A stretch of DNA of 5,725 nucleotides from UBA509 sp038729325 (GTDB taxonomy: Archaea > Thermoplasmatota > Thermoplasmata > Thermoplasmatales > Thermoplasmataceae), in the NCBI GenBank assembly GCA_038729325.1, contig JAVYSG010000071.1, forward strand, positions 1-5,725. The letters run 5' to 3'. The notes under the pieces were generated by a model. It had not been told where the DNA came from and searched no databases. It saw only the letters and a program-made list of their open reading frames with translations. Shown one piece after another: positions 1 through 5,636 of this stretch. The position numbers were made by a program, and so were the translations under genes. Position 1 is the stretch's first letter; each line of letters begins with the position of its first letter.

Positions 1-416
1 ATTCCACTGGAATGAATCTTTGCCATAAGTGACGGCAGTTTTTTCTTCAGATCCTGCGGAGAAATTTCATTTATATCCTCCCGGATTGGCTGGAATTTAA
101 GCTTCTCAATGGTGCGTGTATCCATTGCGGATCTGTAGAAATCAGCAAGTTGGCCGCTTTCATGTTTCGATTCTTTTTCCTCAAGCAGTTCACGCAGCCT
201 CTTCAGGTTCAGTTCATAAAGCTCGGAAAAGGCACCCCATTCTGATCTGTCCTCTGGTATTTTGTGTGTCGCCAACCAGTTGCCGTTGGCGTATGTATAG
301 AAATCAGAAATCGGGTTGACATCCTTCAGCATGAACGATGTAGAAAATCCTATGGATTCCCCGCTATTCTGATCATCGGTTTTATTCCGGCCATGATTTG
401 TGTTGTTGCTGTTCAT
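1..416 (-). CDS. M13-family (neprilysin/PepO-like) zinc metallopeptidase, N-terminal fragment
   Basis: Reading leftward from the ATG at 416-414, 138 codons stay open to the window edge, so the gene is cut by the window and not necessarily broken. After a polar, Asn/Ser-rich start (residues 1-28) comes FMLKDVNPISDFYTYANGNW (28-47), then IPEDRSEWGAFSELYELN (53-70) and ADFYRSAMDTRTIE (91-104). This series matches the start of M13 peptidases, whose first domain carries a D-[DF]-[FY]-x-Y-x-N-G-x-W signature and an 'FYxSCMD'-like segment. Family members are usually about 630-700 residues and cut oligopeptides with one zinc held by HExxH and ExxxD. Those catalytic motifs would lie outside the window and cannot be checked. 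I see no signal peptide or membrane segment, so a cytoplasmic PepO-like peptidase is inferred. Met29 is a possible alternative start that would remove the polar extension. A TATA-like box 21-27 bases upstream supports Met1. Confidence 0.88.
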   Translation of the reverse strand, partial: MNSNNTNHGRNKTDDQNSGESIGFSTSFMLKDVNPISDFYTYANGNWLATHKIPEDRSEWGAFSELYELNLKRLRELLEEKESKHESGQLADFYRSAMDTRTIEKLKFQPIREDINEISPQDLKKKLPSLMAKIHSSG

Positions 417-436
417 GGATTCCTTATAACTTCTGG

Positions 437-443
437 TTATTAA
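437..443 (-). promoter_or_regulatory. TATA-like box for the M13 peptidase gene
   Basis: On the minus strand this reads TTAATAA and is centred about 24 bases before the ATG at 416. Archaeal box A elements lie about 26 bases before the transcription start, so the transcript would begin at or next to the ATG (leaderless). A second A/T run, GTTATAA, lies only about 10-16 bases before the ATG, too close for a box A. A weak AGGA sits 4 bases before the ATG, so a short-leader transcript remains possible. Assigned by spacing and composition only. Confidence 0.4.
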
Positions 444-529
444 CCTGATTCCATTTATGCAGATACATGGGAACAAATGGCCAGGGCCTTCAGGGTTCCA
501 GATCCACAGGCGTGAAAAGTATTGAAGCG

Positions 530-561
530 GATCGTGGAATGATTATGAGAAATTCACGATC
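530..561. other. Hairpin-forming inverted repeat at the 3' end of the 554-1117 gene
   Basis: Bases 530-540 (GATCGTGGAAT) and 552-561 (ATTCACGATC) can pair over 10 base pairs with one bulged base at 536 or 537 and an 11-base loop (541-551). In the minus-strand transcript the stem includes the TGA stop (556-554) of the 187-residue protein, and the sequence after it reads CGCTTCAATACTTTTC, which is only moderately U-rich. The structure could define or protect the 3' end of the mRNA. Archaeal termination usually depends on U-tracts more than hairpins, so I do not call it a terminator outright. Confidence 0.45.
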
Positions 562-1117
562 TGGATTTTATCTTTCTGGTTGAAATCTCCTCCACCTTAT
601 CCATGAATTTTCTCAGGCTGCTCCCGGCTGGAATATCAGGATTCAAGCCCTGAGACTGCCAGTATTTCTTGAAAAAATACTGAAGATTGAATGTATCTGG
701 GCTCATGTAGTCAAGGTTCATTGAAACAAAATTGGTCATGTCTGCGGCCACATCTTCAGGTTTTCTTTCAGTGATCGCCACAAAACTCTGGCCGGGATCC
801 TGATGCTGTTCATGTTCAGGTGCTTTTTCAGTCGCCCTGATTCCGGAAGATCTGACAAAAAGATGCATAAAACCGTTTGCAAGAAAAGCAATCTCTTCAT
901 GTTCCGGCACATGATCCTCAGATTCTGTGGAATCCGGGGAAATATAATGGTAGAGAATGGAAACATTTTCTGCATTCATGGTTTCCAGGAACTTCGATGG
1001 GTCATCGCCGTTCCAGATAAGAATCTGGTTAATGGTGCCCATAATGCTGTTTCGCAGAGGGTATATCTTAACTTTTCCGGACATTTCAGCAACGAGTTTC
1101 GAGATTTCAGATGCCAT
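554..1117 (-). CDS. Uncharacterised 187-residue protein
   Basis: I do not recognise this family. The protein appears soluble, with no signal peptide or membrane helix. Residues 1-57 read like mixed helix and strand (e.g. GKVKIYPLRNSIMGTINQIL, 14-33). Residues 62-76 are acidic (STESEDHVPEHEE), followed by a hydrophobic stretch IAFLANGFMHLFV (76-88). A second Glu/His-rich segment lies at 98-108 (KAPEHEQHQDP). The C-terminus is aromatic and then basic (LQYFFKKYW 145-153; RKIKSRS 181-187). HEE at 73-75 is not followed by the His spacing of a zincin, so no peptidase is claimed. The ATG at 1117 is favoured because a TATA-like box is centred about 29 bases upstream and the two upstream ATGs (1121, 1128) are in other frames. 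It is transcribed away from the Met/Gly-tailed gene at 1236, with 118 bases between them. The M13 gene lies 137 bases downstream and has its own box, so an operon is not needed. The open frame and plausible amino-acid composition support a real gene. Confidence 0.75.
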   Translation of the reverse strand: MASEISKLVAEMSGKVKIYPLRNSIMGTINQILIWNGDDPSKFLETMNAENVSILYHYISPDSTESEDHVPEHEEIAFLANGFMHLFVRSSGIRATEKAPEHEQHQDPGQSFVAITERKPEDVAADMTNFVSMNLDYMSPDTFNLQYFFKKYWQSQGLNPDIPAGSSLRKFMDKVEEISTRKIKSRS

Positions 1118-1135
1118 ACATGCACCATAGCGATA

Positions 1136-1191
1136 ATCGAACTAATATAATGTCCGGATCGAATGTGCTTTCACAAAGATGCGGCATCGAA
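1136..1191. repeat. Three direct ATCGAA copies in the divergent promoter
   Basis: ATCGAA occurs at 1136-1141, 1158-1163 and 1186-1191, start to start 22 and 28 bases apart, all in the 118-base gap between the two divergent genes. The last two copies share a C/G-rich lead (ccggATCGAAtgtgc, cggcATCGAAtatac). The first abuts the leftward TATA-like box and the third ends 14 bases before the rightward one. This placement is what a shared operator could look like, but the motif is short and was found by eye. Confidence 0.35.
1143..1151 (-). promoter_or_regulatory. TATA-like box for the 554-1117 gene
   Basis: The minus strand reads ATTATATTA here, a good archaeal box A, centred about 30 bases before the ATG at 1117. 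That predicts a transcript starting within a few bases of the start codon, so leaderless or nearly so. A GGTG at 1126-1123 sits close to the ATG but would be near the very 5' end of such a transcript or outside it. Confidence 0.55.
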
Positions 1192-1204
1192 TATACATTT
1201 CGGC

Positions 1205-1214
1205 AATATTTTAT
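1205..1214 (+). promoter_or_regulatory. TATA-like box for the Met/Gly-tailed protein gene
   Basis: AATATTTTAT is centred about 26 bases before the ATG at 1236, exactly the distance expected when transcription starts at the A of the start codon. No Shine-Dalgarno sequence lies between them, which fits a leaderless mRNA. An out-of-frame ATG at 1226 would lie upstream of the predicted transcript start. Confidence 0.6.
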
Positions 1215-1235
1215 GCTATGGGCACATGAGATTAT

Positions 1236-1799
1236 ATGTACAGACATGGTTTTGTGGAAAAGGACATAGATCCGTCAACGGTGTATTCCCGCATAAAGGA
1301 CATGCTTGTTGAAGATAAGTTCAACATAACATCAGACGAATCAAATGGGAACCTCAGGGAACTGCATGCCAAAAAGTCCAGCAGGGAACGGATAGTTCTT
1401 GGAAAGGTCAGGGATGTTGACGCCATGGTAGCCGGTGGCCAGGGAAAATTCGAAGTGCAGCTGCATGCAGGAATATGGGGGCGCGACCTTGCAGTACCTG
1501 CTGTTGAAGGCATTCTGACCTTTGGTGCTGCAACCGCAGCGGAAGTTCACTCCGGTCATGAATACGAACTGAACCTCTGGAAGAAGGTTGTCAACCTTAT
1601 AGATCCAAATCTGAAGATGTGTGATCTTGATGGCCTGCTGTTCAATACGCAGGAGGACCTTGATAAGCACATGAAGACTCATCAGCAGCAGGCAATGGGA
1701 TACGGGTCAGGAATGGGCATGATGGGCATGGGAATGCTGGGAATGGGTATGATGGGAATGATGGGCATGGGTATGATGGGCGGAGGATTCTGGATCTGA
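1236..1799 (+). CDS. Protein with degenerate C2H2-like finger and Met/Gly-rich C-terminal tail
   Basis: Function unknown. The 187-residue chain has three parts. Residues 10-125 look like a compact alpha/beta domain: helix DPSTVYSRIKDMLVEDKFN (12-30), strands around RIVLGKVRD (52-60) and GKFEVQLHAGIWGRDL (70-85), a small-residue stretch ILTFGAATAAE (93-103), then an amphipathic helix YELNLWKKVVNLI (110-122). Residues 129-149 resemble a C2H2 zinc finger: Cys129, Phe136, Leu142, His145 and His149 fit the C-x2-C-x12-H-x3-H pattern, but the second Cys position is Asp132. Residues 154-184 are almost all Met and Gly (14 of each in the last 34 residues), ending GGGFWI. Such a tail might bind soft metals such as Cu(I), bind hydrophobic clients, or contact the membrane; nothing in the sequence decides. 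There is no signal peptide. It diverges from the 554-1117 gene and is convergent with the tRNA. The start is supported by a TATA-like box at leaderless distance. Confidence 0.85.
   Translation: MYRHGFVEKDIDPSTVYSRIKDMLVEDKFNITSDESNGNLRELHAKKSSRERIVLGKVRDVDAMVAGGQGKFEVQLHAGIWGRDLAVPAVEGILTFGAATAAEVHSGHEYELNLWKKVVNLIDPNLKMCDLDGLLFNTQEDLDKHMKTHQQQAMGYGSGMGMMGMGMLGMGMMGMMGMGMMGGGFWI
1695..1787 (+). repeat. Imperfect tandem repeat encoding the Met/Gly tail
   Basis: The DNA is built from repeated GGCATG, GGTATG, GGAATG and ATG units in one frame. Two 30-base blocks, 1711-1740 and 1741-1770, match at 18 of their first 20 bases and then diverge. They encode GMGMMGMGML and GMGMMGMMGM (partly overlapping codons at the edges). 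The Gly codons vary in their third base, as expected if selection keeps the protein pattern. The tract could still change length by slippage. Confidence 0.8.
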
Positions 1800-1922
1800 T
1801 CTCTTCAACATTTATGCGGACACAGGCAAGATACTTTCAACCTTCGGGAAGTTTGCACCTTCAGTCTGGTTTGGACCCCGATCATTAAATCCTTATATGT
1901 TCTGACTTCAGATTGCAATTAG

Positions 1923-1996
1923 CGGGCCCGCCGGGATTCGAACCCAGGTCTTCGGCTTCGAAGGCCAACAGGATATCCTAGCTACCCCACGGGCCC
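1923..1996 (-). tRNA. tRNA-Arg (anticodon UCG)
   Basis: The 74-base minus-strand sequence folds as a cloverleaf. The acceptor stem GGGCCCG/CGGGCCC is a perfect 7 pairs. The anticodon stem TTGGC/GCCGA includes one G-U pair, and the loop CTTCGAA places TCG at positions 34-36 (window 1961-1959), with T33 before it and A37 after. The T arm is CTGGG-TTCGAAT-CCCGG. The discriminator is G and CCA is not encoded. The D arm is weak: GGGT faces TCCT, so 10-25 is a G-U pair and 13-22 is a T-T mismatch. The variable loop is 4 bases (AGAC). UCG decodes CGA and probably other CGN codons. No intron is seen. It lies 39 bases after the stop of the small Cys-rich gene on the same strand. Confidence 0.95.
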
Positions 1997-2017
1997 TATC
2001 AGGTGATGTTTCTGTTG

Positions 2018-2024
2018 TTCTAAA
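2018..2024 (-). promoter_or_regulatory. Possible TATA-like box for tRNA-Arg
   Basis: The minus strand reads TTTAGAA, centred 25 bases upstream of the first base of the mature tRNA. This position suits a box A for a short-leader tRNA transcript. The G makes it a weaker match than the other boxes in this window. It lies in the 39-base gap after the Cys-rich gene, so the tRNA may also be cut from a longer transcript. Confidence 0.35.
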
Positions 2025-2035
2025 GAATTGTCATT

Positions 2036-2263
2036 TCACAGAGTTGTCTGGACAGAATTCCCTTCAGGGAAAATGTTCTTGCTGTCCCCCGTTGAGACCA
2101 TGTAATCATATAATGTATAGTAAGGTCTGGTTTTCCCCTTTTCCACAATCCTGTATGCAGACGCAAAATTGAAACAGAGCCTGCAGTGTGTTATCAATCC
2201 TTCATGGAGATGACACTGGCCATTTGAGTGGTACATACATAAATGTTCAATTGAACCCGTCAT
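2036..2263 (-). CDS. Small Cys/His-rich protein, translationally coupled to the upstream ATPase
   Basis: The 75-residue protein is not one I can name. Its first 30 residues hold Cys9, Cys17, Cys27 and Cys30 plus His12, His18, His20 and His26, ending in HCRLC. This density suggests a zinc site or, less likely, an iron-sulfur site; no standard finger spacing (CxxC twice) is present. Residues 31-60 (FNFASAYRIVEKGKTRPYYT and on) look like a small folded segment with many aromatics. The ATG at 2263 lies inside the 3' end of the ATPase gene in another frame, giving a 17-base overlap. An AGGTG lies 10 bases upstream, which favours this start over Met10 (2236); a Met10 start would also lose Cys9. The overlap implies co-transcription and probable coupled translation, so the two proteins are likely to act together. 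The dense Cys/His pattern makes a chance frame unlikely. Confidence 0.75.
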   Translation of the reverse strand: MTGSIEHLCMYHSNGQCHLHEGLITHCRLCFNFASAYRIVEKGKTRPYYTLYDYMVSTGDSKNIFPEGNSVQTTL

Positions 2264-4826
2264 ATATCTCTGACACCTTTCCGGTCAACTGGGTATAGAC
2301 TGATTTTATATATTCGCCTTTTGTTGTCTTCATTTTCTCTATTTCTTCATTGTGCAGGCCCGCTATCACTTCCGTACATAGCCCCACAAGAGTTCTCGGT
2401 TTTTCATCAGATTTTATATCCTGCAATGAGCCTGATGCCATGTGCCTCAGCAATTCTACAACGTATCCATAGATGTATGTGTCGCTTCCCTGTGGAAGGT
2501 TTTCATCCAGGTATTTTTTCAGGTCGTTCACCTTCCCCCTTGAAGCCAGTGCAATGGCACCGGCAATTTTTGCCACCAGCAATCCAAGGAAATCGCCAAT
2601 TCCCTGAGCCTGTTTCATGGCCAGTTCAGCCGCTTTTGATGCCTCATCAGTCTTCCCATCTATTGCGAACTTCATGGCACCAATTGTGTACCACATTGGC
2701 AGGTAGTCGTCCGCCTCAGGGAATGAGGTCAGGAAAACCTTGTCAAGATTAGGATTGAAATTGAAAGACTGGAATCCTTCAACTACGTATTTAAGACCGC
2801 GGCATACTGTTTCCTGAACTGAATTCCCGTTTCTCACAGCAAGATCATTCATTTCGTTTATGAAAGTAATGGCAGTTTCAAGGTTGAACGAATTCAGGTT
2901 TATTGTCGCCATGAACCTGAGGAATGGATATGTGAGGTTGCTGTCATCAACAATGCGTATGAGTTTCTGAGCACTGGTTATGTTCTGCCTGAATTCCTCG
3001 AACCTGCCTGTGGTATAGTATATTTCGCAGAGATTGTATGTTGCGTAGGCTCTTGACATAAGTGCGCCTGAGATGTACGACTTCTCAATGATTTCTGTCA
3101 GCATCTTTGCAGATTCCTCCAGCTTTCCCTGGTAACTGTAAATGATCGCAATGTTGTTAAGGCTGAGAAGCTCGGCCTCGTAATGCCTCATCTTCTGATT
3201 GAGAACAAGGGATTTTTTGTAGAGATCAAGTGCATTATTTAACTGGAAGCTTCTCACGCTCATGGTTCCCAGAAGATTCAGCGCCTCAGCAGCTACATCT
3301 TCGAAACCTTTTTTTTCTGCAATACGTCTGGCATCATTGGCATATTTCACCGTGAGATCACGATTTTCCATGTAGGAATAATCCACAGCCATGGTCATGA
3401 GGGTCTCTGCGTAGTCCCTGGAATCGGCTTCAAGGCTCGGGAGGAGTTCTTCGCACAGCTTCACTGAATCTGCGTATCTTCCTGCCTTTCTGTAAAGTCT
3501 CGCAAGTGTTATCCTGGCAAATACCGGTTCAACCTTTATGACATTTTCAGAATTGCAGAGACTGATGGCTTCCTTTGTCTGTCCTGCAATCTCATAAGCA
3601 TAGGCTGCCAGCAGGCTGAGATGAGCCCGTGCCCCATCGCTGCTGACCATTTTCAGGATCCTGACAAACATTTCAGGCGAAGAATTTATAAATGGAAGTT
3701 TCAACCTTATCTCTGTCCACTCCCCTTCAACTTCCCTTTCAATGGCTTCAGGATCCTTCACGAGAAGGTATATTTTGATTTTGGTGAGTGCCGGCAGTTC
3801 GTTGAATGAGGGTTGCTTCAGGAAATGGTCAGATAGCACCAGGGACTTCTTCTCTGAAAGTGCCCCCAGTACAAGATCATTTATCCTCCTGTTTACAAGG
3901 CTGTAATTGACGTCATTATGCGTGACAAAGCCAGCTTCCGTCAGTTTATCGAGAATATGGAGAACTTCACTTCTCTCCAGTTCCAGCATCCTTGCAATGA
4001 ATCCTGGTGACAGTTCCTCTGACGTAAGAGCAATGAGACCGAGGATAGACAGGTCAGGATCTTCCATGTCAGCAAGGACCCTTTCCAGCCTGGTTTCGAA
4101 ACTTGGCGGAATGGGAAAGAACCTGTATGTCACCTCTTCGAGTTCATTGTTGCTGTTTATAATTCCCCTCTCCTGGTAATATTTGAGGGCATAATCAGCG
4201 TATCTTATATTCCCGTTTGTGAGCCGGTAAAGTTCCTGAACAAATGATATTGGCAGCTTGAACTGCCTCTGCCTGAGGAAGTAGTTCATGTCTTCAATAT
4301 CGGGCTTCCTGAAGTTCAGCACCCATATGTTGTTTTCCATGGTGACAACGTTCAGGAACTTCCTGACAACATCCTGGTCAAGGATCAGTTCTTCATTGAA
4401 CGAAGCCATGAATATATATCCATTCTTCCTGCTGAGCCTGGAAAGGTAAACAAAAAGCTCCCTGGAAGGCTGGATCATGCTTTCGATGTTGTCAAGGATA
4501 AATATGGTGTTACGGGCTTTCTCTCCAGAAAAGTGTGAGAATATCTCCACTATCCTTGCAAGATCCCTTTCTTCAAACGTACCCAGAAGCTGGTTGAGCA
4601 GCTCATTGTAGGCCTGATACATGAGAGCCTCGTCGGAATAGAAGGATTTTGCTCTGAAAACATTCATGCCCTTCTGTCTGGCAAATTCCTCTATGAAATT
4701 CATGGCCGCAGTCTTGCCCCAACCGCTCTTTCCCATGAGAAGGAATGATGTACCGGATATCTTCGACTTATCAATTAGATCGATAAAATAATCACTTGCT
4801 TCCCTGTAGTTGAAGACTCTTTCCAT
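2247..4826 (-). CDS. STAND-type ATPase with winged-helix and TPR regions
   Basis: This is an 859-residue cytoplasmic signalling-type ATPase. FNYREASDYF (5-14) corresponds to the 'F-x-GRE' entry seen in AAA_16/archaeal ATPase_2 domains. The Walker A loop is GKSGWGKT (32-39) and Walker B is TIFILDN (107-113), with Asp112. A sensor-1-like strand IFMASFNEE occurs at 138-146, and LTNGNIRYA (202-210) matches the 'LTxGNP' lid segment with Ile in place of Pro. Residues 253-320 look like a winged helix (e.g. HILDKLTEAGFVTHNDVNYS, 290-309). From about 400 to 625 there are TPR-like helical pairs, for instance ARITLARLYRKAGRYADSVK (437-456), AEALNLLGTMSVRSFQLNNA (513-532) and LLSLNNIAIIYSYQGKLEES (553-572). 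Residues 625-859 stay helical with weaker repeats. Known members of this class use TPRs to sense a ligand or partner and the ATPase to switch or oligomerise. No separate DNA-binding or toxic effector domain is visible at either end. The start is supported by a TATA-like box 26-35 bases upstream. The 75-residue Cys-rich gene overlaps its end. Confidence 0.9.
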   Translation of the reverse strand: MERVFNYREASDYFIDLIDKSKISGTSFLLMGKSGWGKTAAMNFIEEFARQKGMNVFRAKSFYSDEALMYQAYNELLNQLLGTFEERDLARIVEIFSHFSGEKARNTIFILDNIESMIQPSRELFVYLSRLSRKNGYIFMASFNEELILDQDVVRKFLNVVTMENNIWVLNFRKPDIEDMNYFLRQRQFKLPISFVQELYRLTNGNIRYADYALKYYQERGIINSNNELEEVTYRFFPIPPSFETRLERVLADMEDPDLSILGLIALTSEELSPGFIARMLELERSEVLHILDKLTEAGFVTHNDVNYSLVNRRINDLVLGALSEKKSLVLSDHFLKQPSFNELPALTKIKIYLLVKDPEAIEREVEGEWTEIRLKLPFINSSPEMFVRILKMVSSDGARAHLSLLAAYAYEIAGQTKEAISLCNSENVIKVEPVFARITLARLYRKAGRYADSVKLCEELLPSLEADSRDYAETLMTMAVDYSYMENRDLTVKYANDARRIAEKKGFEDVAAEALNLLGTMSVRSFQLNNALDLYKKSLVLNQKMRHYEAELLSLNNIAIIYSYQGKLEESAKMLTEIIEKSYISGALMSRAYATYNLCEIYYTTGRFEEFRQNITSAQKLIRIVDDSNLTYPFLRFMATINLNSFNLETAITFINEMNDLAVRNGNSVQETVCRGLKYVVEGFQSFNFNPNLDKVFLTSFPEADDYLPMWYTIGAMKFAIDGKTDEASKAAELAMKQAQGIGDFLGLLVAKIAGAIALASRGKVNDLKKYLDENLPQGSDTYIYGYVVELLRHMASGSLQDIKSDEKPRTLVGLCTEVIAGLHNEEIEKMKTTKGEYIKSVYTQLTGKVSEIYDGFN
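2274..2278 (-). promoter_or_regulatory. Ribosome binding site for the small Cys-rich gene
   Basis: AGGTG on the minus strand, 10 bases before the ATG at 2263, matches the core of the archaeal GGAGGTGAT Shine-Dalgarno sequence. It lies within the last codons of the ATPase gene and supports re-initiation at the overlapping start. Confidence 0.5.
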
Positions 4827-4851
4827 TACTGATTGGGATTGGGAGGACTAC

Positions 4852-4861
4852 TTAATTATTT
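4852..4861 (-). promoter_or_regulatory. TATA-like box for the ATPase gene
   Basis: The minus strand reads AAATAATTAA, centred about 30 bases before the ATG at 4826, in the 57-base gap after pyrK. The bases between box and ATG (TCCTCCCAATCCCAATCAGTA) contain no Shine-Dalgarno match, so the transcript is probably leaderless or has a very short leader. A short tandem CCAATC pair lies at the predicted start region. The box suggests transcription independent of pyrDK, although read-through from pyrK is not excluded. Confidence 0.45.
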
Positions 4862-4883
4862 TCCATAGTAAGGTCTGCATGAA

Positions 4884-5636
4884 CTAATGCCTGCCGATCT
4901 GGATGCGCTTTCCCGACTCAGTGAGTCTCGTAACTCCGAATTCGTGCATACCCATTAACTCCTCCTTGCTGAAGGTGGGTCCTTCTGTGCAGAGTTGCCT
5001 TCCATCTATGGAGCATGAATCGCATACGCCTATTCCGCATTTCATTATCCTCTCAAGCGAAAACTGTGCAGGTATGGGCTTATCTGCTATGTAATCCAGT
5101 ATGGACTTCAGCATGAGTTCAGGGCCGCACACATACATCATGTCGAATTCATCCAGTCGCAGTGATTTGACACCATCGACCGCATAACCTCTGATTCCGG
5201 CTGAACCGTCGTCTGTGACCAGTGTAACATGCCCTTCCTTAAACCTGTCCGCAAAAAGGAGATCGGATGAAGTTCTTGCAGATACAACTCCGTAGGCACT
5301 GGAATCAATGAGCGGAAGGAGTCCAGCCATCCCGGACCCGCCACCAACTATTAACTTTCTGGCAGGCCTTACATCAAAGGGTCGCCCGTATGGTCCCCTG
5401 AAGAAAATTTTTTCCCCCTTTCTGAGTCTGATCATTGCTTCACTGGTCTCACCATAGCTCCTGATGGTGATGCCCTTCATTGATCCTGTGTGGGATACTG
5501 AAATTGGGATTTCACTGTGGCCCGGCAGCCATACCATTAGAAACTGACCAGGTTGCACCTCCTGATCCCAGCTGAACCTTATTGTGACGGTATTCCTTCC
5601 TATTTTCTCAATCTCAGATATATTTTTTGCAATCAT
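4884..5636 (-). CDS. pyrK: Dihydroorotate dehydrogenase electron transfer subunit PyrK
   Basis: PyrK is the iron-sulfur flavoprotein partner of class 1B PyrD. It takes electrons from dihydroorotate oxidation and passes them through a 2Fe-2S cluster and FAD to NAD in the cytoplasm (de novo pyrimidine synthesis). At 250 residues it is of normal length. The N-terminal FAD barrel covers about 1-90, with PGQFLMVWLPG (29-39) and EIPISVS (42-48), where the Arg of the FNR-type R-P-x-S motif is Ile43. The NAD-binding half follows, with GGGSGMAGL (98-106), ARTSSDLLFADRF (120-132), VTDDGSAGIRG (140-150) and YVCGPELMLKS (168-178). The cluster ligands are Cys200, Cys205, Cys208 and Cys216 in the PyrK-type C-x4-C-x2-C-x7-C arrangement, followed by TEGPTF. 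The ATG overlaps the pyrD stop by 4 bases (ATGA), so the two subunits are made from one coupled message. Confidence 0.96.
   Translation of the reverse strand: MIAKNISEIEKIGRNTVTIRFSWDQEVQPGQFLMVWLPGHSEIPISVSHTGSMKGITIRSYGETSEAMIRLRKGEKIFFRGPYGRPFDVRPARKLIVGGGSGMAGLLPLIDSSAYGVVSARTSSDLLFADRFKEGHVTLVTDDGSAGIRGYAVDGVKSLRLDEFDMMYVCGPELMLKSILDYIADKPIPAQFSLERIMKCGIGVCDSCSIDGRQLCTEGPTFSKEELMGMHEFGVTRLTESGKRIQIGRH

Noticed and set aside
554..1117. A zincin peptidase based on HEE at residues 73-75.
   Set aside because: The second His at the HExxH spacing is absent; the next His is at residue 85 and the segment sits in an acidic linker.
803..1150. A 115-codon plus-strand open frame opposite the 187-residue minus-strand gene.
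   Set aside because: It is antisense to a better-supported gene, has no promoter or ribosome site, and has an unlikely Phe/Met/Cys/Arg-rich composition.
554..1799. The two divergent genes both encode exactly 187 residues, suggesting a duplicated inverted pair.
   Set aside because: The protein sequences show no visible similarity; equal length looks like coincidence.
1838..1852. A small inverted repeat (AACCTTCGGGAAGTT) downstream of the Met/Gly-tailed gene, considered as a terminator.
   Set aside because: It gives only about five pairs with a bulge and a tight loop, and no T-tract follows.
2321..2752. A 143-codon plus-strand open frame opposite the 3' part of the ATPase gene.
   Set aside because: It is Pro/Ser/His-rich in the manner of antisense frames and lies wholly within the strongly supported TPR-containing gene.
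2247..4826. An antiphage Avs-type defence protein, given the STAND ATPase plus TPR architecture.
   Set aside because: No nuclease, protease, TIR or membrane effector domain is present at the N-terminus, and the neighbours are housekeeping genes, not defence genes.
2117..4877. A 13-base exact repeat, ATAGTAAGGTCTG, at 2117-2129 (inside the small Cys-rich gene) and 4865-4877 (after pyrK).
   Set aside because: A chance match of this length is not surprising in a window of this size, one copy is inside a coding region, and the flanks do not match.
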